Below, piece by piece: positions 10,179-19,008 of a stretch of 51,130 bases of DNA. This DNA comes from Pseudomonadota bacterium (GTDB lineage Bacteria > Pseudomonadota > Gammaproteobacteria > Burkholderiales > JAKAFK01). The DNA is taken from positions 1-51,130 of the forward strand of contig JAKAFK010000019.1 in assembly GCA_021817985.1 (NCBI GenBank), read 5' to 3'. The notes under the pieces are model-generated. The model saw nothing but the letters and a program-made list of their open reading frames with translations. It searched no databases and was not told the origin of the DNA. A program made the position numbers and the translations under genes. Position 1 is the first letter of the stretch. Every line of letters starts with the position of its first letter.

Positions 10179-10417
10179 TGCCGGCCCTTGACGCCCGTGT
10201 TTTCGGCCACGCATAAGTTGTCGCCACGCTCTAAGGATGGAGATCCGCTCATCACGCGATCTGATCGGCTGTCGGTATTCGCACGCGACCTTGCGCGCAC
10301 CCTGCATCGCAGGACCGAATCCTTCGGCATGTGGGTGTGGCGGCGCCATGGAAAGATGCGACGTGGGCCGCCGTATCCGTGTTCCCTTGCATCAGGGGGG
10401 CGGGTGACCGAGACACA
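10179..10417. other. Intergenic region upstream of the GGDEF gene
   Basis: About 240 bp lie between the end of the interrupted small gene and the chosen start of the PAS-GGDEF gene. If the small gene is not accepted, the gene-free stretch is 10179-10706. It should hold the promoter of the GGDEF gene on the - strand. I see no convincing -35/-10 pair, terminator or repeat. Confidence 0.4.
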
Positions 10418-10705
10418 TTACGGGGGGCCTTTGGCAACCGCGGGGCGGCTCTTGCACTGGCGGAGCGTCCGGCGCCATTCTTCGCGGATGCGCCTGCGCA
10501 TCGCCGGGTCGGTGGGCGCCTTCCGCAAGGTGGCCTGATCCACGGCGAGGGACAAGGACTGTCAACCCTCAGGCACGGCGCACTCGACATGCAGCCTCCA
10601 GTCGGCCTCCCGGGGCTTAATTTCGAAGACGTAAGTCTCGAGCCGACGGCCCTCGAGAATGGCGGCTGCCGCTCCAGCGCGGTCCGCCCGCGCGAGCCCT
10701 CTCAC
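10418..10705 (-). pseudogene. Small gene interrupted by an in-frame TGA (about 95 codons), unknown function
   Basis: One base after the yheT stop, a GTG at 10705 opens a 47-codon frame ending in HVECAVPEG and TGA (10562-10564). The same frame then continues without another stop for 47 codons to TAA at 10418-10420, including AVDQATLRKAPTDP and MRRRIREEWRRTLRQC. Both halves read like real protein (a beta-rich segment, then a charged helix). Changing TGA to TGG would join them smoothly as PEGWQSLSLAVD. Most likely a conserved small gene with a nonsense mutation; alternatives are two tiny genes or chance. No family was recognised. Confidence 0.4.
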
Positions 10706-10706
10706 G

Positions 10707-11729
10707 TTATAGACGCAATCCGACCGCCTGACCAGCTTCGGGGGTGTCCCGGCCGGCCAGCGACCACGAAAAGTAGCGCAGGAGGTGCCGTGAGAGCCAG
10801 GACGCGCCGCCTGCGAAGCCGGCACCGAAGAAGCCGGCGTGGCCGCCGGTTCGCGGAAAGTGCAGGTGGATGCTGCGCGACACTTCGCAGGGTGCGGGAA
10901 GCGCCGCCTCGGGCAGAAACGGGTCGTTGCGGGCATTGAGGAGGAGGGTGGGGACGCGGACGTGGATGAGCCAGGGCTTCGCGCTGGAGGCCTGCCAGTA
11001 GGCGGCGGCACTCGGGAATCCGTGAATGGGGGCGGTGTAATGCTCGTCGAACTCGGCGAACGTGCGTGCGCGGGCGAGCGCCCCCGCGTCGAGCGCCAGC
11101 GCGTGCGTATGAATCTTGGTCAGCGCCTTATGGACGAGCGTTTTCAAGAAGTGGCGGGTATAGAGCAGGCGATTGACGCCATGGTCCAGCGCGCAGGCGG
11201 CGGCCGTCAAGTCAAAGGGCGTAGAGATGGCGGCCGCCGCGTCGAGCACGGGCAGGGCCGCTTCAGCCTGCGTCCCGAGCCACTTCAGCAGGGCGTTGGC
11301 ACCCAGAGAAACGCCTACCGCGAGGAGCGGCGCGTTCGGATCCTGGCGTTCCTTGAGGCGACGCAGGATCCAGTCGACTTCTTGCGCATCGCCGGAATGG
11401 TAGGCGCGCGGCAAACGGTTGGGTTCCTCGCTGCAGCCGCGGAAATGGACGACGACGCCACGCCAGCCGATGGCGCCCACGGCCCGCATGAGGTCGCGGG
11501 CATAGGGGGAACGCGAACTGCCTTCCAGGCCGTGCAGCAAGACAATGAGGGGTTGCGCGCGCGGTCCGTCGATCCAGTCCAGGTCGATGAAGTCGCCGTC
11601 GGCGCTCTCCCAACGGCTGCGTCGATACGACAGCGTGAAAGTCCGCGGGAAGACGTATGGAAACAGGGTCTGCAGATGTCCGCCCGGCAGCCACCATGGC
11701 GCGCGATAGGCATCGGGAGCGAAAGGCAC
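10707..11729 (-). CDS. YheT-family alpha/beta hydrolase
   Basis: A predicted carboxylesterase-like hydrolase of the AB-hydrolase YheT family; the natural substrate is unknown. The catalytic triad is visible: nucleophile serine in VGVSLGAN, aspartate in LLNARNDPFLP, and histidine in RTGGHAGFF. The oxyanion region is LLHGLEGSSRSPYARDL, and the family N-terminal motif is WWLPGGHLQTLFPY. The GTG at 11729 is chosen because AAGGGCGCC lies just before it and it gives a family-like 340 residues; the frame is open further upstream only through the preceding gene. It follows the SnoaL-like gene by 8 bp, so the two are probably co-transcribed. Confidence 0.88.
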   Translation of the reverse strand: MPFAPDAYRAPWWLPGGHLQTLFPYVFPRTFTLSYRRSRWESADGDFIDLDWIDGPRAQPLIVLLHGLEGSSRSPYARDLMRAVGAIGWRGVVVHFRGCSEEPNRLPRAYHSGDAQEVDWILRRLKERQDPNAPLLAVGVSLGANALLKWLGTQAEAALPVLDAAAAISTPFDLTAAACALDHGVNRLLYTRHFLKTLVHKALTKIHTHALALDAGALARARTFAEFDEHYTAPIHGFPSAAAYWQASSAKPWLIHVRVPTLLLNARNDPFLPEAALPAPCEVSRSIHLHFPRTGGHAGFFGAGFAGGASWLSRHLLRYFSWSLAGRDTPEAGQAVGLRL

Positions 11730-11737
11730 GGCGCCCT

Positions 11738-12172
11738 TCAATGGTAGAACGGGGCGGCAGGTCCTGCGAGCATGCGCGCGTTCGCAGGCGAGGGGGAGGC
11801 GTGATGGAGAATCATGCGCCAGCCGCGGGGCGTCAGGCGGTAGGCATTGGTGGCGATCACCGGGGGACGGGCGCGGCTCGAGCGCGCCGTCAGGATGTGT
11901 TCGTGCACGAGGCGGACCGACAGGAGTCCCTCCTCGAAGGCTTGCACCGGCTGGATCTCGAAGCGCAATGCGGAGTCTTCCCCGAAGAGGCGGCTCCACC
12001 CCTCAAGGACTGCCGTGCGACCCTGCAGCCGGGCGCCCATCGGATGCACGCACACGATGTCGTCGTCATCGGCCCAGATCATCATCATCGCTTCCAGATC
12101 CTGCGCCGCAAAGGCGCGATAGAATGCCTTCTCGGCATCCTGCGCGCTGGCCAAGCTTACTACGGGGTCCAT
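11738..12172 (-). CDS. SnoaL-like / DUF4440 family protein
   Basis: A predicted 144-residue NTF2-fold protein of the ketosteroid-isomerase/SnoaL superfamily. The characteristic N-terminal helix is followed by AFYRAFAAQDLEAMMMIWAD, then VHPMGARLQGRTAVLEGW, and strands around VRLVHEHILTA and VIATNAYRLTPRGWRMILHH. Members are often of unknown activity, so no reaction is assigned. The ATG at 12172 is preferred; the frame extends to a TTG at 12235 with no good ribosome binding site. It is the first gene of a pair with the YheT-type hydrolase and is divergent from hemN. Confidence 0.8.
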   Translation of the reverse strand: MDPVVSLASAQDAEKAFYRAFAAQDLEAMMMIWADDDDIVCVHPMGARLQGRTAVLEGWSRLFGEDSALRFEIQPVQAFEEGLLSVRLVHEHILTARSSRARPPVIATNAYRLTPRGWRMILHHASPSPANARMLAGPAAPFYH

Positions 12173-12602
12173 CCGGGAGTGTGCGGGAATCCTCGCCGTG
12201 ACTCGCGAGGCCGGATAGCTCGGCTTGCGAGACAAGCCCGATTTCCCGCTTCCTTGTGCAATGCTATCTTGGTTGATGGAAATGCCTTGTCGGCGGCCTG
12301 TCGCCTTGCGCGGGCCTTCTTGCCGCTGCTTGGCACGGCGCCGGGTCGGCTGGCGCTTGCCTTACCCATCAGTATATAACCATCGCGACTCGGTGCAGAG
12401 CCTTGCCGCCTTGTTCCGGTGCCCGCCGGCATGGGGCCGCGCGGTTTCCAGCGCGCCGCACGCGGGCTCGGCTATCATGAAAACATGCACGCTGGACAGT
12501 CGGTGAGTCGCGCCTGCGCCCTATCGGCGGCATGGCCTTTCCGAACTTCGGGATGCCTCGCAGCTCATGGCAAAACAGACTATAATCAGTCCCCATATTC
12601 TG
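12173..12602. promoter_or_regulatory. Divergent intergenic region with a hemN -10 element
   Basis: This 430-bp region separates the SnoaL-like gene (-) from hemN (+). On the + strand a perfect TATAAT lies at 12581-12586, placing a likely transcript start near 12593, just before the preferred hemN start; its -35 (about 12558-12563) is weak. Other AT-rich spots are TATATAA near 12374 and TATCAT near 12473. No clear FNR palindrome was found. No protein-like frame is convincing here. Confidence 0.45.
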
Positions 12603-13985
12603 ATGGGGCCCACCGTGGATATTGATCCCGCCTTACTCGAGAAGTACAGCCGCCCAGGCCCGCGCTACACCTCCTATCCGACCGCGCCTTATTTCAGCGA
12701 GGCCTTTGGAGAAGCGGCCTGGCGCGAGGAAATGCGGACCAGCCAGGCGCTCGGCCGCGACTTGTCGCTTTATGTGCACATTCCTTTTTGCGACACGCTG
12801 TGCTACTACTGTGGCTGCAACATGGTCGCGACCCGGCGCTACGAGCGGGTCGAGCCCTATCTGCAGTGCCTGTCCCGCGAGATTCAAGCGGTCGCCGAAG
12901 GCGTTGCGAAGGATCGGCAGGTGCGCCAGCTCCATTGGGGGGGAGGCACGCCGACCTATCTGCGGCCGGCGGACATCGAACGGCTCGCGCATTGGGTGCG
13001 CGATGCCTTCACCGTTGCGGCGGATGCCGAAGTCGGGTGCGAGGTCGACCCGCGCGAGCTCACCCAGGGGCACATCGAGGCGCTGGCCGCGGCCGGGTTC
13101 AATCGCCTGAGCCTGGGCGTTCAGGATCTGGACGCGCGGGTGCAGCAGGCGGTCAATCGCGTCCAGCCGGCAGCACTCATCGAACGGGTGTACGGCTGGA
13201 TGCGCGAGGCAGGTTTTCGCAGCATCAACATGGACCTCATGGTGGGGTTGCCGCATCAGACCTTGGAGAGTTTCACGCAGACCCTGGATCAGATTCTGGC
13301 CATGGGTCCTGACCGGCTGGCGATCTTCGGCTATGCGCATGTGCCTTGGCTGAAGAAGCATCAGACCCTGATCGTCCAGTCCGACCTCCCCAACTTCGAG
13401 ACGCGCATCGCGCTGCAGAAGCTGATCCTCGATCGCCTGTCGCAGGCGGGCTACGTCTACATCGGCATGGACCATTTTGCACGTGCCGAGGACGAACTGG
13501 TCGTCGCGCAGCGAAGCGGGACGCTTTGGCGCAATTTCCAGGGCTATACGACGCACCGGCATTGCGACATCTATGCCTTTGGCGTATCGGCCATCAGCCA
13601 GACCGACGACGTCTACGTGCAGAATGCCAAGAAACTGAACGACTACCAGCGGCTGATCGGGGAGGGGCGTCTCGCCACTGAGCGCGGTTTGCGCGTGACG
13701 AGGGACGACAAGATACGGCGCGATGCCATCACGCGGATCATGTGCGACCTCGCCCTCGACAAGGCGGCGTTCGGCCGGCAATGGGCCATCGACTTTGACG
13801 CCTATTTCGGCGAGGCCCTGAATGACCTGGGCACCCTGGAACAGGATGGCCTGGTTCTGCTCACAGCCGAGTCCATCCGCGTGACCGAGCTCGGGCGCAT
13901 CTTCCTGCGCAACATCGCCATGCCGTTCGATGCCTACCTCAAGGCGGAAAGCGCGCAGAAGCCGCGTTATTCGCGCACGGTTTGA
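12603..13985 (+). CDS. hemN: Oxygen-independent coproporphyrinogen III oxidase HemN
   Basis: HemN is a radical-SAM enzyme that converts coproporphyrinogen III to protoporphyrinogen IX without oxygen. The 460-residue protein has GPRYTSYPTA near residue 19, the cluster motif CDTLCYYCGC (Cys 63, 67, 70 plus the HemN-specific extra Cys), GGGTPTYL, and a C-terminal HemN domain. Start: an upstream ATG at 12567 precedes the TATAAT at 12581 and is unlikely. The ATG at 12603 places 18 residues before GPRY, as in other HemN proteins. A GTG at 12615 with GGGG before it is a fair alternative. Flanked by unrelated genes on the opposite strand. Confidence 0.93.
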   Translation: MGPTVDIDPALLEKYSRPGPRYTSYPTAPYFSEAFGEAAWREEMRTSQALGRDLSLYVHIPFCDTLCYYCGCNMVATRRYERVEPYLQCLSREIQAVAEGVAKDRQVRQLHWGGGTPTYLRPADIERLAHWVRDAFTVAADAEVGCEVDPRELTQGHIEALAAAGFNRLSLGVQDLDARVQQAVNRVQPAALIERVYGWMREAGFRSINMDLMVGLPHQTLESFTQTLDQILAMGPDRLAIFGYAHVPWLKKHQTLIVQSDLPNFETRIALQKLILDRLSQAGYVYIGMDHFARAEDELVVAQRSGTLWRNFQGYTTHRHCDIYAFGVSAISQTDDVYVQNAKKLNDYQRLIGEGRLATERGLRVTRDDKIRRDAITRIMCDLALDKAAFGRQWAIDFDAYFGEALNDLGTLEQDGLVLLTAESIRVTELGRIFLRNIAMPFDAYLKAESAQKPRYSRTV

Positions 13986-14018
13986 CCTCCTATGCAGGCG
14001 CGGCGTCCGTGCCGTGCG

Positions 14019-16625
14019 CTAGGTCGGTTCCGAGGTGTAGAACTGGTAGTTGCCGCGCCCGCGCTCCTTGGCGCGGTACATGGCGGCATCCGCCGCGCGG
14101 ATCAGGCCCTCGGCGTCCCGCGCGTCTTCGGGGTACAGGCCGATGCCGATGCTGGCGGAAGTCGTGATCTCCCTGTCGTCGAGGGTCAAGGGCTCGGCGG
14201 CGGCAAGGATGATCTTGTCGGCGAGGGACGCGGCGTCCTCGCCATCGCGAATTTCCTCAACGATCACCGTGAATTCATCGCCGCCGAGGCGCGCGACCGT
14301 GTCTTCCTTGCGCACGCATGCGCGCAGCCGGGCGGCGATCGTCTGGAGCAGCGCGTCGCCTGCGGCGTGCCCCATGGCGTCGTTGATGAGCTTGAAGCGA
14401 TCGAGGTCGATGAACATGAGCGCGACTTTCTGCTGGTGGCGGTCGGCGCGAGACATGGCTTGCTCGAGGCGCGCATTGAAGAGCAGACGGTTGGGCAGCC
14501 CGGTGAGCGCATCGTGATGAACCAGTGCGGTGAGCTTGGCCTCGGCGTCCTTGATGACGCTGATGTCCGAGAACACCGCCACGTAGTGCGTGAGCTGGCC
14601 GCCGGCGTCGCGCACGGCACTGATGCTCTCCCACGCCGGGAAAACCGTTCCGTCCTTGCGGCGATCCCAGATCTCGCCGCGCCATTGGCCGGTGGTCTGG
14701 AGCACCGTCCACATCTCGCGATAGAACGCCTCGTCGTGATGGCCGGAGCTTAGCAGGCGGGGACTCCTGGCGAGGACCTCTTCCGCGGCGAAGCCGGTAA
14801 TGTCGCTGAAGGCGCGGTTGACGGCGGTGATGTGGCCTGTGCCGTCGGCGATGATGATCCCGTCGTTGGTGTTGTCGAACACCGTCGCCGCTTGCCTCAG
14901 CTTGTCTTCGGTATGCTTGCGCTCCGTGATGTCGCGCACCATCGCCTGCAAGCGCCCGTCGGGGAGGACCTTGGCGCTCACTTCGACCGGTAGGTGGCCG
15001 CCCGCCTTCGTAATGAACGTCCATTCCTCGACCTGCGTGCGCCCCGGATGAGCCGCGAGGAACGCCCGTAGCGCCGTGACGCGTGCGACATCATCCGCCG
15101 GCACGAGGTGCGTGATGCTTTGGCCGAGCAACCCGTCGTGCGACATGCCGAGCATCCTGCAGGCGGCCGTATTGGCGTCGATGAAAATGCCGTCCAGGTC
15201 GGCGATGAGGATTCCGTCGGAGGCTTGCTCTACCAGGAGGCGGAACGCTTCCTCGCTGGCGCGCACGGCCTCCTCGGCCTCATGGCGGGCAGTGATGTCG
15301 TGAACGGTGCCGATCATCTGGCGTATGCTTCCGTCGCGGTTTCTCGTCGCGATCTCACCGTGGGCCGAGACGACGCGCCGTACGCCGTCCGGCGTGACGA
15401 TGCGAAATTCCGTGGTGTAGGGCGCCCCGTCGGTTTGCGCGGCCCGTAGCCGCTGGGCGAGGCGGCTTCGGTCGTCCGGGTGCACCCGAGCGAGCAGATC
15501 GGCGAAATCCAGGGCGGTTTGGCCGGGGCCCAAGCCGAATAGGCGATGAAATTCGGCCGAGCCTTCGACTTTGCCGCTGACCACCGTCCAGGTCCAACTG
15601 CCCACATGGGCCAGGGCTTGCGCGGTGGCCAGCTCCGTTTCGCTCCGGCGCAAGGCCTGCGCGCGGCGTATGTGGAGCGTGCGCATCCAGGCCAGCGCGA
15701 GGCTGACGAGCGCAGCGAGGGTGAACAGCACGAGCGCCGAGGTGCTGCCTCCCGGGCGCGCGCGCATTCGCCCCAGAAGTGCGGCCCATGGCGTGGGAAG
15801 GGCAACCCAGCTGAGGACAGCCATAGGCTGATCGACCAGGACTTTCCGACGATCGGGCGGGGGGACTGCCGCCCAGGCGAGCCGGCCTGCCCGATCACCG
15901 TGCGTGAGCGCGTCGGCACGAGCGGCGTTTAGTGTCGTCGTGCCGAGGGCGACCGCCAGCGCGCGCCCGGGTGCGGCCTGCGCGCGCCGCAGCGCGCTCT
16001 CCAGAGACGGTCCGACGCCGATCGCCTCGCGGGCGGACCTCTCCGCAAGAAGTCGGCCTTGAAGTGCCCCGCGCCTATCGAAAACGTCGGCTTCGCCGCG
16101 GATGACCGCGTGGCAGGCCGACTGGCGCGTACAGCGCATATCCATCCACACGAGCGCCCACCCTTGGCGCAGCGCTTCGGCTTGAACCGGATTCAGGCGC
16201 GGGGTCGGTATGCCGGCCGCCGCAACGGGCTGTGCCGTCCCATGGTTTCCGCGGCGGGCGAGCTCAAGCCATTCCTTCCCGGCGGTAGACATAAACCACA
16301 GACGCGCCAAGCGCGGCTGTTGCCGCGCAGCCCGGCGGAGCCGCCGCATCATGCGCGAGGACCGATCACTGGCCAAGTCGGCTGTGAGGCCGGGGGTATT
16401 CGCGACCGCTCGGAGCCACTCGCCCAGTTGGGTCATGTCGGCTCCGAGGCGCTGGGAGGTCAGCTGCGCACGATTCATCGCCTGTCGCTCGAGCCGGCTG
16501 TCGGCGGCGAGCAGATCAGGATAGTTGGCGCACAGGAGCGTGAACAGGACGAGGGCCGCGCCAAGCGCAAAATAGGGCAGAAATCGGCCGGCCACGGGCG
16601 GCAGTTCGCGGAGATGCTCGGGCAT
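14019..16625 (-). CDS. Membrane-anchored diguanylate cyclase with periplasmic sensor and three PAS domains
   Basis: Predicted inner-membrane c-di-GMP synthase of 868 residues. A first membrane segment lies at about residues 15-36 and a second near 295-312; the roughly 255 residues between them form a periplasmic sensor of no recognised family. PAS domains follow: one starting near SWTWTVVSG, one at QASDGILIADLDG, and one at NTNDGIIIADGTG. The C-terminal GGDEF domain has an intact GGDEF motif and an RKED I-site five residues before it. No EAL domain. The start is fixed by AGGAGG seven bases before the ATG at 16625. The last PAS and GGDEF regions resemble those of the protein at 8088-10178. Confidence 0.9.
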   Translation of the reverse strand: MPEHLRELPPVAGRFLPYFALGAALVLFTLLCANYPDLLAADSRLERQAMNRAQLTSQRLGADMTQLGEWLRAVANTPGLTADLASDRSSRMMRRLRRAARQQPRLARLWFMSTAGKEWLELARRGNHGTAQPVAAAGIPTPRLNPVQAEALRQGWALVWMDMRCTRQSACHAVIRGEADVFDRRGALQGRLLAERSAREAIGVGPSLESALRRAQAAPGRALAVALGTTTLNAARADALTHGDRAGRLAWAAVPPPDRRKVLVDQPMAVLSWVALPTPWAALLGRMRARPGGSTSALVLFTLAALVSLALAWMRTLHIRRAQALRRSETELATAQALAHVGSWTWTVVSGKVEGSAEFHRLFGLGPGQTALDFADLLARVHPDDRSRLAQRLRAAQTDGAPYTTEFRIVTPDGVRRVVSAHGEIATRNRDGSIRQMIGTVHDITARHEAEEAVRASEEAFRLLVEQASDGILIADLDGIFIDANTAACRMLGMSHDGLLGQSITHLVPADDVARVTALRAFLAAHPGRTQVEEWTFITKAGGHLPVEVSAKVLPDGRLQAMVRDITERKHTEDKLRQAATVFDNTNDGIIIADGTGHITAVNRAFSDITGFAAEEVLARSPRLLSSGHHDEAFYREMWTVLQTTGQWRGEIWDRRKDGTVFPAWESISAVRDAGGQLTHYVAVFSDISVIKDAEAKLTALVHHDALTGLPNRLLFNARLEQAMSRADRHQQKVALMFIDLDRFKLINDAMGHAAGDALLQTIAARLRACVRKEDTVARLGGDEFTVIVEEIRDGEDAASLADKIILAAAEPLTLDDREITTSASIGIGLYPEDARDAEGLIRAADAAMYRAKERGRGNYQFYTSEPT

Positions 16626-16791
16626 TCGCGCCCTCCTGGCGAGTTGAGGCACGGCCCCGGTTTTTCGCTGAGCGCGTCCTTTGTTCCTAAAGTTTAGACA
16701 GGCTTGCGCAGATTTTCAGGTGTGGCGGAAAGGCGTTGGGGTGGAATAGTTGGCGTGTTCGAAGCGGCGGCCGGCGCCGACCAAGGAGACG

Positions 16792-17817
16792 TCAAGTGCC
16801 ATGCGGCCCCAAAAGTTCCGGCGGTATGGCTTCGAGAACCCGCTCGGGGGACAAGCCGGTGAGGCAGCCGTAATGGCCCAGGGGGCACTCCCGCTTGAAG
16901 CAGGGGCTGCACGGGAGGCCGAGGCTCAGCACCCGTGCGGTCGGGGAAAGAGGGGGGGTGAAGGCGGGCGTCGACGAGCCGTAGAGCGCCACGAGCGGCT
17001 TGCCGAGGGCGGCGGCGACGTGCATGAGGCCGGAGTCGTTGGTGACCACGAAAGCGGCATGGCTCAACAGGCCAATGGCTTCTTCGAGGCCGGTTCGTCC
17101 GCACAGGTTGACTGCGCGTTGGCCGGTCGCCTGCGCAATCTCGGCGCCCACGGCTGCGTCCTTCGGCGAACCGACGAGCCAGACGGCGTGCCCTTGCCGA
17201 AAAAGCGCCTGGGCGAGCTTGGCGAAGTGGCCGGCGGGCCAGCGCTTGGCGGGGCCATATTCGGCACCGACGCACAACGCGGCCGCGGGCTGGGACGCCG
17301 ATACGCCCAGCTGTTCCAGGATGGCGAGGGTTGCCTGCGGATCGACGCGCAGGCGCGGGGGCGCAAGTGGCCGTGTGAGGGGCGTCTGGGCCTCCTCGCC
17401 GAGGAGCGCATAGCGCTCGACCATCAGGGGATAGGCCCGCGGATCCAGCGTCCGGGCGTCGTTGACGAGACCCCGCCGCATCTCGCCCACGAAGCCGGTT
17501 CGCAACGGGATGCGCGCGAGGAAGGGAATGAGTGCCGACTTGAAAGAATTGGGGAGGACGATGGCCTGATCGTAGCCGCGTGCGCGGATCTCGCGTGCGA
17601 GGCGATGGCGGGCCCTGATCTTGAGGTCGCCGTGCGCGAAGGTGTGGGGCAGGACCTCCGCGACTTCGGGCATGTGAGCGAGCAAGGCAGCCGTCCGTTC
17701 CGGCGCCAGCACATCGAGCGTGAGAGGCTGACGGCGCTCATGCAGGCGGGCGAAAAGCGGCTGCGCCATGACCGTGTCTCCGACCCAGCTGGGCGCGACG
17801 ATGAGGATCCGGGGCAT
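16792..17817 (-). CDS. waaF: ADP-heptose:LPS heptosyltransferase II
   Basis: WaaF adds the second L-glycero-D-manno-heptose to the LPS inner core on the cytoplasmic face of the inner membrane. The 341-residue GT9 protein has the family start RILIVAPSWVGDTVMAQPL, a central PAKRWPAGHFAKLA donor-binding segment, and the signature NDSGLMHVAAALGKPLVALYG. The late SPCFKRECPLGHYGCL cysteine-containing stretch is typical of WaaF. Last gene of ilvE, zinc-finger, waaF, lying 44 bp after the zinc-finger gene. A 166-bp gap separates its end from the GGDEF gene downstream. Confidence 0.94.
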   Translation of the reverse strand: MPRILIVAPSWVGDTVMAQPLFARLHERRQPLTLDVLAPERTAALLAHMPEVAEVLPHTFAHGDLKIRARHRLAREIRARGYDQAIVLPNSFKSALIPFLARIPLRTGFVGEMRRGLVNDARTLDPRAYPLMVERYALLGEEAQTPLTRPLAPPRLRVDPQATLAILEQLGVSASQPAAALCVGAEYGPAKRWPAGHFAKLAQALFRQGHAVWLVGSPKDAAVGAEIAQATGQRAVNLCGRTGLEEAIGLLSHAAFVVTNDSGLMHVAAALGKPLVALYGSSTPAFTPPLSPTARVLSLGLPCSPCFKRECPLGHYGCLTGLSPERVLEAIPPELLGPHGT

Positions 17818-17861
17818 GGCGTTCGCTTAGGGGGTGCACAAAGGCGCGGCCGGCGCCGGCT

Positions 17862-18068
17862 TCAATGGGAGCCCGGGCGGGCACCGCCTTTCAGCCGGTA
17901 GACGGTGCCGCAATAGGGGCACTGCGCCACGCCGGTGGCCTCGATGGGCAGGAAGACCCGCGGATGGGCGTTCCACTGCGGTTGCCCCGTCATCGGGCAA
18001 TGCAGGGGCAGATCGTCGAGGGTGACCTCGATCTGCCGCTCCGTTTGGCCTTGCGTCTGTGCATTCAT
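17862..18068 (-). CDS. CHCC zinc-finger domain protein
   Basis: A 68-residue protein with one predicted zinc site made of Cys24, His35, Cys50 and Cys53 (LPLHCPMTG, NAHPRVF, QCPYCGTVY), matching the zf-CHCC family related to mitochondrial complex I subunit NDUFS6. Its bacterial role is not settled. It lies 13 bp after ilvE and 44 bp before waaF, and this small gene is often found between those two in beta- and gammaproteobacteria, which supports both the call and an operon. Confidence 0.88.
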   Translation of the reverse strand: MNAQTQGQTERQIEVTLDDLPLHCPMTGQPQWNAHPRVFLPIEATGVAQCPYCGTVYRLKGGARPGSH

Positions 18069-18081
18069 GCGGTGGTGCTCG

Positions 18082-19008
18082 TCAGGCGTCGATGTCGGTG
18101 AGCCAGTGCCCGCGCGCCGAATCTTTTCCGGTCACGCAGTCGAAGAACATGGACTGGAGCTTGGCCGTGATGGGACCGCGGTCGCCCGAGCCGATCGCCC
18201 GGTTGTCGAGCTCGCGGATGGGGGTGACTTCCGCCGCCGTCCCGGTGAAGAACGCCTCGTCCGCGGCGTAGACCTCATCGCGCGTGATGCGCTTCTCGGT
18301 CACCGACAGTCCGGCGTCCTTGGCAAGCGTGATGAGGGTGTCGCGCGTGATGCCTTCCAGCGCGGAGGTGGTGTCCGGCGTGTAGAGCTGCCCGTCCCTG
18401 ACGATGAAGACATTCTCTCCGGAGCCCTCGGAGACGAAGCCTTCCACGTCCAGCAGCAGCGCCTCGTCGTAGCCGTCGGCGGCCGCTTCCTGATGGGCCA
18501 GGATGGAATTCATATAATTGCCGTTTGCCTTGGCCTTGCACATGGTGACGTTGACGTGATGCCGCGAGAAAGACGACGTCTTGACGCGGATGCCGTGTTC
18601 GAGCGCTTCCTGGCCGAGATACGCGCCCCAGGACCAGGCCGCCACAATCACGTGCACGCTTAAGGTCTTGGCCGAGATGCCCATGGCTTCCGGGCCATAG
18701 AACGCCATCGGACGGATATAGCCGGAAGCGAGCCCGTTCTGGCGCACGGCCTCGATTTGCGCCTGCGCGATGGCGGCCCGATCGAAAGGCAGCTTCATGC
18801 CGAGGATGTGTGCGGAGCGGAACAGCCGGTCGGTGTGTTCCTTCAGGCGAAAGATGGCCGTTCCCCGCTGGGTCTGGTATGCCCGCACCCCCTCGAAGAC
18901 CCCCATGCCGTAGTGGAGCGTGTGGGTGAGGACATGCGTGGTCGCCTCACGCCAAGGGATCATCTTGCCATCATACCAAATCAGACCATCGCGGTCGGCC
19001 ATCGACAT
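18082..19008 (-). CDS. ilvE: Branched-chain amino acid aminotransferase
   Basis: IlvE is a fold-IV PLP enzyme that makes leucine, isoleucine and valine from their 2-oxo acids. From the ATG at 19008 it has 308 residues, the normal size. Features are WYDGKMIPW, HTLHYGMGVFEGVRAY, the PLP-lysine region CKAKANGNYMNS, LDVEGFVSEGSGENVF and the C-terminal FFTGTAAEVTPI. AGGA lies nine bases before the ATG; a longer frame starts at 19029 without better support. First gene of ilvE-zinc finger-waaF. In many relatives glnE directly precedes ilvE; here glnE lies 5 kb away beyond the prkA block. Confidence 0.95.
   Translation of the reverse strand: MSMADRDGLIWYDGKMIPWREATTHVLTHTLHYGMGVFEGVRAYQTQRGTAIFRLKEHTDRLFRSAHILGMKLPFDRAAIAQAQIEAVRQNGLASGYIRPMAFYGPEAMGISAKTLSVHVIVAAWSWGAYLGQEALEHGIRVKTSSFSRHHVNVTMCKAKANGNYMNSILAHQEAAADGYDEALLLDVEGFVSEGSGENVFIVRDGQLYTPDTTSALEGITRDTLITLAKDAGLSVTEKRITRDEVYAADEAFFTGTAAEVTPIRELDNRAIGSGDRGPITAKLQSMFFDCVTGKDSARGHWLTDIDA

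Noticed and set aside
10553-10580. Selenocysteine insertion at the in-frame TGA
   Set aside because: The local hairpin includes the TGA in its stem rather than following it at the bacterial SECIS distance, and the protein is not a recognised selenoprotein; kept only as a remote option.
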